Assembly (NCBI GenBank): GCA_049515655.1
Contig: JBEKTW010000021.1
Span: forward strand, 1 to 64,000
Length of the DNA: 64,000 nucleotides
Direction: 5' to 3'
Source: JBEKTW01 sp049515655
Lineage (GTDB): Bacteria; Bacteroidota; Ignavibacteria; UBA10030; SZUA-254
Under the pieces are notes generated by a model. That model searched no databases. It was not told the DNA's origin and saw only the letters and a program-made list of their open reading frames with translations. This document shows, in pieces, positions 33,273-41,842 of the stretch; position 1 is the stretch's first letter; each line of letters starts with the position of its first letter. A program made the position numbers and the translations under genes.

Positions 33273-34799
33273 ATGTTCGATAAAATCAAACGGCTTGGTA
33301 CCGACACCGCCATCTACGGTATCAGCACCATCCTTGGCCGCTTCCTCAATTTTCTCCTCGTTCCTTTCTACACGAACATCCTGCCGCCCGGGGATTACGG
33401 CGTCGTAGCATACGTCTACTCAATCATTGCGTTTATCAATGTATTGTACTCCTATGGGATGGAGTCGGCATACTTCAAGTACTCTTCGTCGCTGGAAATC
33501 GGTTCAGCGAAGGAGAATTTCAGCACACCATTCCTTTCCTTGCTCGGAACATCGGTCCTGTTTTCGATAGTCATATCAGGGCTTGCTCCGCTCATCGGAG
33601 GTCTCCTGAACCTTCCGGTGAAGTTTGAGTCGGTTGTGCTGTACTCGGCCGCTATTCTGGCCCTGGACGCGCTGGCGATCATTCCGTTTGCCTCGCTCCG
33701 GATGGAACGCAAGGCAAAGACCTTTGCGACGATCAAGTTCCTCAATATCGTGATCAACGTTGGCATGAACATTGTACTGCTGCTCGTGTTCCGGATGGGC
33801 GTGATGGGCGTGTTTGTCAGCGGGCTCGTGGCTTCAGGAGCCACGCTCCTGATGCTTCTCCCGACGGTGTTCCGGCACCTCACCGTCAAGTTCCATACAT
33901 CTCTCTGGAAGGCGCTGCTGATGTTCGGATTGCCGTACATTCCTTCCGGCCTTTCAGCAATGGCGATGCAGGTGATCGACCGCCCGATTCTCCGCGCCCT
34001 GACCGACGACGCGACCGTCGGCGTATACCAGGCGAACTACCGGCTCGGCATTTTCATGATGCTGGTGGTCTCGATGTACGATTACGCATGGAGGCCGTTC
34101 TTCTTCGCGACGGCGAAGGAATCGGACGCCAAAGAGGTTTTCGCGCGGGTGCTTACCTACCTTCTTCTGTTTATGACGACAACAGGATTGGTACTCACGT
34201 TCTTCATCGACAACATTGCCATGGTCAGCATTTTCGGGAGACACATTATCGGGCCGAGCTACTGGAGCGGATTGAACATCGTGCCGGTGGTGCTTTTTGG
34301 CTATGTTTTCCTCGGCGTCGCGACGAATCTTTCTGCGGGTTTGTATATCGAGAAAAAAACTCAGTACTTGCCGATTGCAACATTCATTGGTGCGCTCGTC
34401 AACGTGGTTGTAAACTTCCTGCTCATTCCGGTCTGGGGGATGACAGGCGCGGCGTGGGCGACGTTTCTCGCCTACCTCGCCCAGGCGGCGGCAACGTACG
34501 TTCTCGTCCAGCGAGTTTACCCGGTGCAGTATGAAGGCGTGCGATTGATAAAGATCGCCGGCGCGGCGATGGTCGTGCTTGCGTTGTATTATTTGATTCC
34601 AGTGGCACGATGGTCCCCGTCATTTCTTGTACACGCTGGATGGAAGGCGGGACTTGTCGTGATCTTTCTCCTGATGATGTACGCCATGAAGTTCTTTGAG
34701 CCGGGAGAAATCGTGCTCCTAAAGCGCCTGGTTGCGAGGGGAAGGGGGCCCGGTCCTTCCGCTCCGGCGCCCGACCTGCCGCCGGGTGGCATTGTATGA
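33273..34799 (+). CDS. second Wzx/MATE-type oligosaccharide flippase
   Basis: 508 residues, 12-14 membrane helices, with an N-terminal GTDTAIYGISTILGRFLNF and FLLVPFYTNILPPGDYGV typical of the polysaccharide-flippase branch of the MOP superfamily. It is only distantly similar to the flippase at 18687. The C-terminal tail is proline-rich (PGPSAPAPDLPPGG). It lies outside the main polysaccharide cluster, so it may serve another glycan or lipid-linked substrate. Confidence 0.85.
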   Translation: MFDKIKRLGTDTAIYGISTILGRFLNFLLVPFYTNILPPGDYGVVAYVYSIIAFINVLYSYGMESAYFKYSSSLEIGSAKENFSTPFLSLLGTSVLFSIVISGLAPLIGGLLNLPVKFESVVLYSAAILALDALAIIPFASLRMERKAKTFATIKFLNIVINVGMNIVLLLVFRMGVMGVFVSGLVASGATLLMLLPTVFRHLTVKFHTSLWKALLMFGLPYIPSGLSAMAMQVIDRPILRALTDDATVGVYQANYRLGIFMMLVVSMYDYAWRPFFFATAKESDAKEVFARVLTYLLLFMTTTGLVLTFFIDNIAMVSIFGRHIIGPSYWSGLNIVPVVLFGYVFLGVATNLSAGLYIEKKTQYLPIATFIGALVNVVVNFLLIPVWGMTGAAWATFLAYLAQAAATYVLVQRVYPVQYEGVRLIKIAGAAMVVLALYYLIPVARWSPSFLVHAGWKAGLVVIFLLMMYAMKFFEPGEIVLLKRLVARGRGPGPSAPAPDLPPGGIV

Positions 34800-35010
34800 G
34801 TAAGCAGAATGGGTCGGGTTTCGTGCGTCTTGCTGACACGCTCTAGGTCAGCATCTAAACCTTGGCAGCCGACCGCACAGTTCAGATCCTAAACCATTTC
34901 GAAATTGCAAATTCAAAATTCGAATTCAAAAGTGAGGGTAACGAATAATATAACGATCCAAGGACTTATTAAAACCATTCGAGTCACGCTACACAAGGAA
35001 GGCCACTACC
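34800..35010. other. intergenic region with hairpin and repeats
   Basis: TGCTGAC (34831-34837) and GTCAGCA (34847-34853) form a 7-bp hairpin without T-tract. Next comes an AATTC/TTCGAA-rich degenerate stretch (34890-34932), then the 54-base repeat at 34934-34987. It marks the border between housekeeping genes and the accessory island. Confidence 0.55.
34934..34987 (+). repeat. 54-base repeat shared with the argD upstream region, copy 1
   Basis: 48 of 54 bases match the reverse complement of 59729-59782, with a perfect central core of 26 bases that includes GATCCAAGGACTTATTAAAA. Both copies lie upstream of a gene and point the same way relative to it (the DUF2779 gene at 35011 here, argD there). 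It may be an unrecognised promoter or a small mobile repeat. Confidence 0.7.
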
Positions 35011-36498
35011 ATGTCACCATTCACACCATCTCTCTCCAAATCCAAGTACCTCGCCGGATTGCAATGCCATAAACTTCTCTGGTATCATTACAATGCGAAG
35101 GACAAGATTCCCCCACCGGACCAGCACACCCAGGCAATTTTCGACCAGGGACATTTGGTCGGTCAATTTGCGAAACGGCTATTTCCGGGCGGCGTTGAAA
35201 TAGAAGCCAGCTATAACGATTTCCCCGGGATGTTAAAACAAACCAGGGAGGCGCTGCTCCAGAGGAAACCCATCTTCGAAGCGGCTCTCCAGGCCCAGCA
35301 CGCTTTTGCCCGAGCCGATATATTGAACCCGGTTGGAAAAAATGCCTGGGATATAATAGAAGTAAAAAGCTCGACGGAGGTTAAGGATGTAAACCTCGAG
35401 GACATTGCTTTTCAAAAATATACGTATGAGAATGCGGGGCTGAAGGTCGGGAAGTGCTTCGTAATGTACATCAACAATAAATATGTGAGAAAAGGTGACA
35501 TCGAACCGGAGAAGTTGTTCATTCAAGAGGATGTTACAAAAGCAATTGAACCGATTTCGAAGCACGTGAAGAAGAACATAGAAACAATGCTTAAAACGAT
35601 CCAACAAAAAACGTATCCCGATATTCCGATTGGAACTTACTGCAGTGAACCCTATGGTTGTGCCCTTAAGGAGCTATGCTGGGATTTCTTGCCGGAGGAC
35701 AACGTTCTGACATTGTATGGGATGAGAAAGGAAAGAAAATTCGCACTAATCTATGATGGAATAATCGACATAAAAAATCTTCCATCCGATTTTGCTCTGT
35801 CGAAAACGCAGCAGATACAGGTCGATGCGATCAAGACCGGGAAACCTCACATCGACAAGGGGGAGATCACAAAGTTTCTCGGAACGATTGAGTATCCGGC
35901 GTACTTCCTTGATTTCGAGACCTTCATGACCGCCATTCCCATGTTTGATCTTGTGAGGCCTTATCAAAAGGTTCCGTTTCAGTATTCACTGCATGTTCTG
36001 CAATCCGAGAAGAGTTCCCCGGAGCACTACTGGTTCTTATCGGACGGGACTGCGGACCCGAGACCAATCATACTGGAACAGCTTGCAGCCAGACTGGGCG
36101 ACAAGGGCTCCATCGTTTGCTACAAGGCCTCGTTTGAGAAAGGAACGTTGAAAGACTGTTCCGAGGTTTACGGGAAATATGCGAAATGGTACGAAAGAAT
36201 GGAGAGCCGCATACTCGATTTGCTCAAACCGTTCGAGACATTTGCCTATTATCATCCCGGCCAGCACGGCACGGCTTCGATCAAAGCTGTGTTGCCGGCG
36301 TTGACCGGAAAGGGTTATGAAAATCTCGACATAGCCGAAGGTGAGACAGCAAGCAACGAGTACTTGCGTGTGACGTTTGGGACCGATATCGATCCGGAGG
36401 ATAAACAGAAAGTATTTAAACAATTGGAAGTGTACTGCAAGCTTGATACGCAGGCAATGGTCGATGTGCTCGGGGAATTAAGGAGGATATCGCGGTAG
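35011..36498 (+). CDS. DUF2779 protein: Cas4-like PD-(D/E)XK nuclease fused to DEDD exonuclease
   Basis: 495 residues. The first half has a Cas4/RecB-like nuclease core with DIIEVKSSTEVKD (about 115-127). It also has cysteines placed as in iron-sulphur Cas4/AddB nucleases: one near the N-terminus (GLQCHKLLW, about C19) and three in YCSEPYGCALKELCW (about 210-225). The second half carries a DEDD-type 3'-5' exonuclease: AYFLDFETF (motif I, about 298-306), a middle CYKASFEKGTL, and YCKLDTQAMVDVL (motif III) near the end. The family is widespread and its role is not established; processing of DNA ends is a reasonable guess. AAGGAAGG precedes the ATG. Confidence 0.85.
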   Translation: MSPFTPSLSKSKYLAGLQCHKLLWYHYNAKDKIPPPDQHTQAIFDQGHLVGQFAKRLFPGGVEIEASYNDFPGMLKQTREALLQRKPIFEAALQAQHAFARADILNPVGKNAWDIIEVKSSTEVKDVNLEDIAFQKYTYENAGLKVGKCFVMYINNKYVRKGDIEPEKLFIQEDVTKAIEPISKHVKKNIETMLKTIQQKTYPDIPIGTYCSEPYGCALKELCWDFLPEDNVLTLYGMRKERKFALIYDGIIDIKNLPSDFALSKTQQIQVDAIKTGKPHIDKGEITKFLGTIEYPAYFLDFETFMTAIPMFDLVRPYQKVPFQYSLHVLQSEKSSPEHYWFLSDGTADPRPIILEQLAARLGDKGSIVCYKASFEKGTLKDCSEVYGKYAKWYERMESRILDLLKPFETFAYYHPGQHGTASIKAVLPALTGKGYENLDIAEGETASNEYLRVTFGTDIDPEDKQKVFKQLEVYCKLDTQAMVDVLGELRRISR

Positions 36499-36612
36499 GG
36501 GAGCGGGAACGATTTGAGAGATTCGTTCCGCACCCATCATCGCAGGCCATACGACCACTAATCCGTCAAAGTGTGGAAATGATGATGTGATGCTTGCACG
36601 CAGAATCCAGCT

Positions 36613-37275
36613 TCAAGAGTTGGGAAACATCTTCTTCATCTTTCTCCAGTCCTTCATTACATTCTTAAGACCACCCCGGCTGTTGACACCCCGATTTGTT
36701 GGATGACACTGATAATAGGCAGTGTAACTATAACCTTCGGGGATGAAATAGTGGCCAACAGAATACCTTCCTTTCTGTGAGTTATTTTTGAAGAAAGTGT
36801 GATAGACTTGCTTGCCAAGGCAAACCACAAGTTTTGGCCTCACAATGTTTATTTGACTTTTACAGAACTCTTCGAATGCTTTATCGAGGTCTTTTTGGGG
36901 AATCCGAGCACTCATCGAGCCTTTCTTGATGTAAGGAAAAAGGTTCGTAATAAAAACTTCATGTAAGTCTAACCCGTAGACTTGACGAAGCAGTTTTATC
37001 AAGTTCGTATTTGTTGGCGTAGATGGGTCATATCCAAGTTCAGCCATCTTAGGGTTGAAGGGATTATTCAGGGATTCATTGGACGACCAATCCTGCAAAA
37101 CAAATGCTATATGTGAATTTACATTTTGGGCCGATTTTGTGTAAGGAGAAACAAACTGAGTATCATACTCCTCGCCACGCGGGTAATCCGATATATTATT
37201 GTAGTTTTTATACTTTTTCGATTGCCTTAGCCGGCCCAATGTTTTAAGTTCTCTAATCTTTTCTTCTTTTGACAT
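36613..37275 (-). CDS. uracil-DNA-glycosylase-fold protein A
   Basis: 220 residues from the ATG at 37275 (MSKEEKIREL), preceded by AAAGGGAA; a GTG-initiated frame 10 codons longer exists. UDG-superfamily pattern: IAFVLQDWSS in the motif I position, VFITNLFPYIKKG, RPKLVVCLGKQVYHTFF and the late motif YQCHPTNRG. Motif I has Asp-Trp rather than the usual Asp-Pro-Tyr. The family-4 cysteines are absent, so no Fe-S cluster is expected. The substrate base is unknown. It runs convergent to the DUF2779 gene. Confidence 0.78.
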   Translation of the reverse strand: MSKEEKIRELKTLGRLRQSKKYKNYNNISDYPRGEEYDTQFVSPYTKSAQNVNSHIAFVLQDWSSNESLNNPFNPKMAELGYDPSTPTNTNLIKLLRQVYGLDLHEVFITNLFPYIKKGSMSARIPQKDLDKAFEEFCKSQINIVRPKLVVCLGKQVYHTFFKNNSQKGRYSVGHYFIPEGYSYTAYYQCHPTNRGVNSRGGLKNVMKDWRKMKKMFPNS

Positions 37276-37545
37276 GGGAAGTTCCCTTTCGTTCTGAATT
37301 CGCACTGTGACTGATTTTGTCCCCGGATAATGTACTACTCCCCAGGGCGAAAGTCAACGGCTTTGATTCGTGAAGCCAATTCTCGTTGGCTGGATTTCAC
37401 ATTTTTCTCCCTGCCGGAAAAGCCCAACTCAGGTCTTTAGCCGCATCAACCAGCTTTTTTCCATCAGAAATTTGGGAAATCACCGTTTTGTATCCGAAGT
37501 GCAGGAACCCTTTCAGATTCCCCGGTCTCGTATGCTCCTCAAAGT
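37276..37545. other. intergenic region upstream of UDG-like gene A
   Basis: 270 bases between the AAA ATPase gene and the UDG-like gene A, both on the minus strand. It should hold the promoter of the latter. No strong hairpin, repeat or gene was seen. Confidence 0.4.
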
Positions 37546-38787
37546 TCAGTTTATGAATCCTATTTTGTCTTCTATTGCCTCAGGGTTCTTGTAGAAACTG
37601 GTGTTCATGTGATCGATCAGTTTTAACACATGACTTGTGTCCAGGCTTCTTTTTCCCATCCTGGTGGTGAGTTCGAGATGCTTCAGCAAGGTAGTTAAGA
37701 ATGCCCCTGTCACTTTGCGAGCCTCCAAAACCTCCAGGACATGTTCATCAAAGAGCGCGATCGTCGCCTCGGAATCCGTCTTGCTACGGATCAGGCTCAG
37801 GTAGTGCTTGGCCTCTATCGGGTTAATATCGAGAACCATATCGAATCGACCGGGGCGGCTTGCCGCCATATCGACAAACAACTTGTCGTTCGTAGTGGCA
37901 AGAACAAAAACGCCGGAGTCAATAAACCCGTCCAGCCGCTGGAGAAATTTTCCCAACGACTTTTCTCGTTCGCCAAGTTCCCGGTTGCCGATGAGTAGAT
38001 CCACATCGTCAATGCAAACGACCGCGGGCGAAAAGATCTCTGCAAAAGTGAACACACTGTCAAGGCGTTCATCAGAACCGTTCGTCAAAATGAAGGTCGC
38101 TTTTCCTTTTGTTTCGTTTGCAACCGCACGAATGATCTTTGTCTTGCCCGTACCCGGCTTTCCGGAAAGCAGATATCTGATCGGTTGATGGAGCGCATCG
38201 AAGCTCTGGATGCAATCGACAAAGAAACGCAGCGATTCCGCGATTGTATCCGACAGAAATACGTCGGCGAGGGTGGTTTGCTCAAGCTGCGTCGGTCTGA
38301 CTTCAACGTGGAGGTCTCTTCCTTCTTCCAGAGGCACTACCTCCAGGCACGAATTACGATAAGCAGAATGGAGTAAGGCTTCCTTCCATAAGGTTTTCAA
38401 AAGTGCTCCAGGGGCATTTGCATTTGTATCCAAGCCGAGCGCGGAAATGAGATAATGCCTTCTAGACCAATTATCAATTTCCCGGTAGGCCGTGATCTCG
38501 TAGGCGCTCTCCTTGTAGATCAGGGTTGCCTCGACAGCGTCGTCTATTACAACGACACTCTTACCGTCCTCCGTTTCGTTGACCGTCAAAGGTGCCAGCT
38601 TCGGACTACGTTGTGAATGTCTTCCCAGCATCCGTATAACGTCCATGCTCGGATGTGCCAGCGTGCCGGCAAAGAGGTTGTACAGATAGGCTTTTACAAA
38701 CTGGTGCTGATAACGGTCTAACTCTTCTTCTTTGTAACTCACATTTGCCTGGGCTGCTATTTCCTGCAACTCTCTATGGACTTTCAT
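37546..38787 (-). CDS. AAA ATPase with unknown N-terminal domain
   Basis: 413 residues. A long N-terminal region without a recognised domain (1 to about 195) precedes a classical AAA module. That module has Walker A LLSGKPGTGKT (about 206-216), Walker B AVVCIDDVDLL, the sensor 1 region VLATTND, and the arginine-finger segment AASRPGRFDMVLDI, with a short lid after it. The module resembles proteasomal ATPase/COG0464-type unfoldases. The N-terminal part would choose the client. It stands alone on the minus strand between the two UDG-like genes, but nothing proves they act together. Confidence 0.85.
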   Translation of the reverse strand: MKVHRELQEIAAQANVSYKEEELDRYQHQFVKAYLYNLFAGTLAHPSMDVIRMLGRHSQRSPKLAPLTVNETEDGKSVVVIDDAVEATLIYKESAYEITAYREIDNWSRRHYLISALGLDTNANAPGALLKTLWKEALLHSAYRNSCLEVVPLEEGRDLHVEVRPTQLEQTTLADVFLSDTIAESLRFFVDCIQSFDALHQPIRYLLSGKPGTGKTKIIRAVANETKGKATFILTNGSDERLDSVFTFAEIFSPAVVCIDDVDLLIGNRELGEREKSLGKFLQRLDGFIDSGVFVLATTNDKLFVDMAASRPGRFDMVLDINPIEAKHYLSLIRSKTDSEATIALFDEHVLEVLEARKVTGAFLTTLLKHLELTTRMGKRSLDTSHVLKLIDHMNTSFYKNPEAIEDKIGFIN

Positions 38788-38892
38788 CGTGGTAACCTCT
38801 TCGAATTTCTCGCATGAGTATGTTCAGTAATTGCTATTACAACGCGCGAGACGGCAAAAAGTTGCATCATTGAATGATAATTCTATGGGTTT

Positions 38893-39627
38893 TCATAGAT
38901 AGGGTAAAACCTTTTTCCAATCTTCCATTTGTTGCTTTAATGTTCTCCATCTGGCAGTAACGTGTGGGCTGCAGTGATAAAATGGGAATAGTTTTGTGCC
39001 GTTGGGTAAGTCTTTGGGTGTGTTTTCTTCTACCAACTCGTACATTTTCGAGTTCCCGTTGAATGGCTGCTCAAAAGCTACCATGACACTGTCAAGTGCG
39101 TGACGACCTAGCGTTATGACAATCTTAGGTTTGATGATCTTAATTAGTGGACATAAGAAACTTGCACCACAGTTTCTAAAATAGTCTCGGTCAATTCCCT
39201 CATCTTTTGAACCTTGCTTCAGGCATAATACTGCGTTTGTAAAGAATACTCCTTGCCTAGCGTCGTGTTTTCTCGGGGTTCCTATATCGACCCCTAACTC
39301 CTTAAATAATGCAATGAGATTTCGGTTTGTACGTGCTAAAGGAACCCCCTCTGATTCTATTTCTCCGTTGCAAATCCGATAGTTCTCTAGATTAAAGAAA
39401 TCTTGAGCGATTAGTAGGATACGTGCGTCGAGATTCCCATGCCATTCTGACCATTTAGACAGATCATTCGTATCTGCCACTTCTTTAACTTCGTTAGGAT
39501 TGATCAAGTCCGGTTTATCAAGTTTATCCTTGGGATAAATGGCATCTTGATTTCTTCGGCATTTCCTGCACAACTTTCTACAAGCGACAAGTTTGTTATA
39601 TTCTGCTATTTTGTCGTTCATATACAT
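38893..39627 (-). CDS. uracil-DNA-glycosylase-fold protein B, family-4-like with Fe-S cysteines
   Basis: About 244 residues from an ATG at 39627 (39621 is an alternative; a longer frame starts at 39711 with a hydrophobic stretch). It opens with a cysteine cluster (ACRKLCRKCRR). Motif I is LLIAQDFFNLENY. The TNAVLCLKQGSKDEG and YFRNCGASFLCPLI segment matches the place where family-4 UDGs bind the second half of a 4Fe-4S cluster. KPKIVITLGRHALDSV and YHCSPHVTARWR complete the superfamily pattern. It probably recognises a damaged or modified base. No ribosome binding site is obvious. Confidence 0.78.
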   Translation of the reverse strand: MYMNDKIAEYNKLVACRKLCRKCRRNQDAIYPKDKLDKPDLINPNEVKEVADTNDLSKWSEWHGNLDARILLIAQDFFNLENYRICNGEIESEGVPLARTNRNLIALFKELGVDIGTPRKHDARQGVFFTNAVLCLKQGSKDEGIDRDYFRNCGASFLCPLIKIIKPKIVITLGRHALDSVMVAFEQPFNGNSKMYELVEENTPKDLPNGTKLFPFYHCSPHVTARWRTLKQQMEDWKKVLPYL

Positions 39628-39792
39628 ATTGATAAGATGAAAACATGGAACTTGACCAAAAAATACCCAAATCATAGCCGAAAGCAAAATACGTTGCGCT
39701 GTGAAATACACTTGATCGTTTTCACCAACAAATAGATTGGAAATAGAAATTTTGCTCTTTACATTCAGTTACACGAAAAGGAAGAAATAGAC

Positions 39793-40656
39793 TTGTCATC
39801 CACAAAACTGAAACGCCAAATCGAAATGCTCTCGCTTATTGAGCAATCCCCTGCGCGCTATTCGGTGAGGGATTTGTGTGAGCGATTTCAGGTAGAGATC
39901 GCCACAATCCAGAGGGATTTAAGCTCGCTGAGAGGCATGGGATTTCTAATCCACAGCGCAAACAATTGCTTAAAGCTCTTCAAGCCACTTACGAAGGAGA
40001 ATTATGAGAAGCTGCTGTCCGTCTATCTGCCGCTGTCTGCCGAAGCGCTCGGGTTTCCAAAGAATATTCCGTTGTCAATAAAAAGACTGAAAGAAAAGTC
40101 ACTCACAACATTCGTATCACTTGTGAACGCAATCGAGTGGCGTCAGGAGATTGAAATTCGGTATCTCAGAGTCTACGACGGCAAAACTGTCATGCGAAGA
40201 TTACAGCCGTATCAGTTATTCCCAACGACGAGGGATTGGCGGTTGATCGGCAAATCGGATGGGATATACAAACAGTTTATCGTTGATAACATCACTCAAA
40301 TCAAGGTAACTTCAACAGTTTTCAAGAGGGACGCAAACTTTGACCTTCAGAAGCTTTTTCAATACTCTTTCGATCTTTTTAAGACTGACCAACCCGTCAC
40401 CGTGGAGTTGCATTTTAGCAAGAACGCAGCTACCGCAATCGAGAATCGTGTGTGGAGTGAAACACAAATCATAGAAACACAAAAGAACAGAGATATTCTT
40501 CTTAGAATGCAAATCGGCGACCTCGATGAAATCATTGGGTGGGTAATGAGTTGGGGCAATGGGGTAAGAGTTGTCCAACCCGTGGAGTTGAGAAATCGAA
40601 TCAGGAAGTTGGCGGCGAACATCTTGAAGGAATATAGAAAAGCAACAACTCAGTAA
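39793..40656 (+). CDS. WYL-domain transcriptional regulator
   Basis: 287 residues, TTG start at 39793 with AAGGAAG upstream. A DeoR-like helix-turn-helix at the N-terminus (SVRDLCERFQVEIATIQRDL) is followed by a WYL domain (about 115-185, IEIRYLRVYDGKTVMRRLQ and YQLFPTTRDWRLIGKSDG) and a C-terminal WCX-type extension. WYL regulators sense ligands such as nucleic acids or nucleotides. They often control DNA-repair or defence genes, which fits its place in this island. It is divergent from UDG-like gene B. Confidence 0.88.
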   Translation: MSSTKLKRQIEMLSLIEQSPARYSVRDLCERFQVEIATIQRDLSSLRGMGFLIHSANNCLKLFKPLTKENYEKLLSVYLPLSAEALGFPKNIPLSIKRLKEKSLTTFVSLVNAIEWRQEIEIRYLRVYDGKTVMRRLQPYQLFPTTRDWRLIGKSDGIYKQFIVDNITQIKVTSTVFKRDANFDLQKLFQYSFDLFKTDQPVTVELHFSKNAATAIENRVWSETQIIETQKNRDILLRMQIGDLDEIIGWVMSWGNGVRVVQPVELRNRIRKLAANILKEYRKATTQ

Positions 40657-40693
40657 AGAGCGCAACGATTTAAAATAGTCGGAAATTATCACC

Positions 40694-40731
40694 CAATGAT
40701 ACGACTTTCTTCTCAAGCCTTCGTATCATTG
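40694..40731. promoter_or_regulatory. 11-bp hairpin after the WYL gene
   Basis: CAATGATACGA (40694-40704) is perfectly complementary to TCGTATCATTG (40721-40731) with a 16-base loop. It lies between the WYL gene and the Tat-signal gene and could be a terminator, an operator for the WYL protein, or a leader structure. Confidence 0.4.
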
Positions 40732-40832
40732 ATCATGTTATTACTTTATCCCTTCCTTTGGCCCCGCGTACTTTTCTTGCCGACATTCAAATACCTGCTC
40801 ATTGTTGTACGAATTACCTTCTGGAGAGAATT

Positions 40833-41726
40833 ATGAAACGCCGAAACTTTCTAAAATCCGTCGTACAAGCAACCGTTGTGGCTCCTATCGCGGGAAGCTT
40901 GGTCGCTCGGACTGAACCCGAGAACGTACAACAGCAAGAAGTGCCTCACTTCGAGATATTCGATTGGTTTGACGTCAGTCCCATGCCTGAAATCAAGGGA
41001 TTCAGCAGCGGAGTCCGGGCAATCGATGAGACTACGAAGGGATTCCTTCCAGGGCAATTGGTTGCTGTTCATGGACCGTTGAACCATATCAACATGTTTT
41101 TCTTATTCGACATGGCTATCTACAACGCCTGTAGAAAGAAGAAAGTCGATTACATCTACACCCAGTCGAACTTCTACGACTATTTCAATCGGAAACTCGA
41201 GACTTTGAAGCCCCAACAACGCAAAGAGTTCCACGATGAGCTGGTCGTGGAGGGATCGCTTCGGTTGCCCGATGTAGATATCGGGAATCCCAGCAATCTC
41301 GGATGGAAGGAATATGTCGCGTTAGCCCGAAAATCTCCTCCAGAGATTCTCATTCTTGACGGCGCCGAGCTGATAGAATTTTTTCTGAATGAAAAGAAGA
41401 TTGCGCAGCAACTCAAAAACTTGGCTCAAGAGCTGAACATTCCGGTTGTTGTGCAAGCCATCCCGTACAAGAAAGGTGGCATCGACCAGGTAAAGCCTGA
41501 CAAGACCATTCGAAAAGACTTCGAGAGCATCAGTGATGTTACGATATGCTTCATGCCTGAATTTGTCTGTGATTGTCGCTCCGGGAAGAAGAGTGCGGAA
41601 AAATATTACTCTCTTAAGACATTCGTATGGGGGAGAGATACTTTGACTTCGAATCATAGCGAATACTCAAGCGTGATCACTCTGCAATTTGAAGAACCAT
41701 ACCTGCGTTTTGCCAGTCGAATCTGA
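40833..41726 (+). CDS. RecA-fold (DnaB C-terminal-like) protein with Tat-type signal
   Basis: 297 residues from the ATG at 40833, preceded by GGAGAGAAT. The first 25 residues read as a textbook twin-arginine signal: KRRNFLKSVV, a hydrophobic stretch, then AGSLVARTEP. The rest resembles the replicative helicase DnaB C-terminal/KaiC-like RecA fold: KGFSSGVRAIDETTKGFLPGQ shown to its limit, a Walker B-like EILILDGAEL, and NIPVVVQAIPYKKGG at the sensor position. The Walker A position reads VHGPLNHINMF, without the GK[ST] needed for ATP. It is probably not an active ATPase. A cytoplasmic fold with an export signal is odd; no function is assigned. Confidence 0.7.
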   Translation: MKRRNFLKSVVQATVVAPIAGSLVARTEPENVQQQEVPHFEIFDWFDVSPMPEIKGFSSGVRAIDETTKGFLPGQLVAVHGPLNHINMFFLFDMAIYNACRKKKVDYIYTQSNFYDYFNRKLETLKPQQRKEFHDELVVEGSLRLPDVDIGNPSNLGWKEYVALARKSPPEILILDGAELIEFFLNEKKIAQQLKNLAQELNIPVVVQAIPYKKGGIDQVKPDKTIRKDFESISDVTICFMPEFVCDCRSGKKSAEKYYSLKTFVWGRDTLTSNHSEYSSVITLQFEEPYLRFASRI

Positions 41727-41842
41727 ACGAGGAGGCAGGGAGGCTCGTTATTACCTCTGTCAGTCCACGTTTTCTTTCACTCCTTCCCTTAGCAAATCGC
41801 GCGAAAAATTTGTACATTAAATTAACAAAAAGGATTTTAGAT

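Noticed and set aside
35011..36498. CRISPR Cas4 gene
   Set aside because: The Cas4-like nuclease is fused to a DEDD exonuclease (DUF2779 layout), and no cas1, cas2 or repeat array is present.
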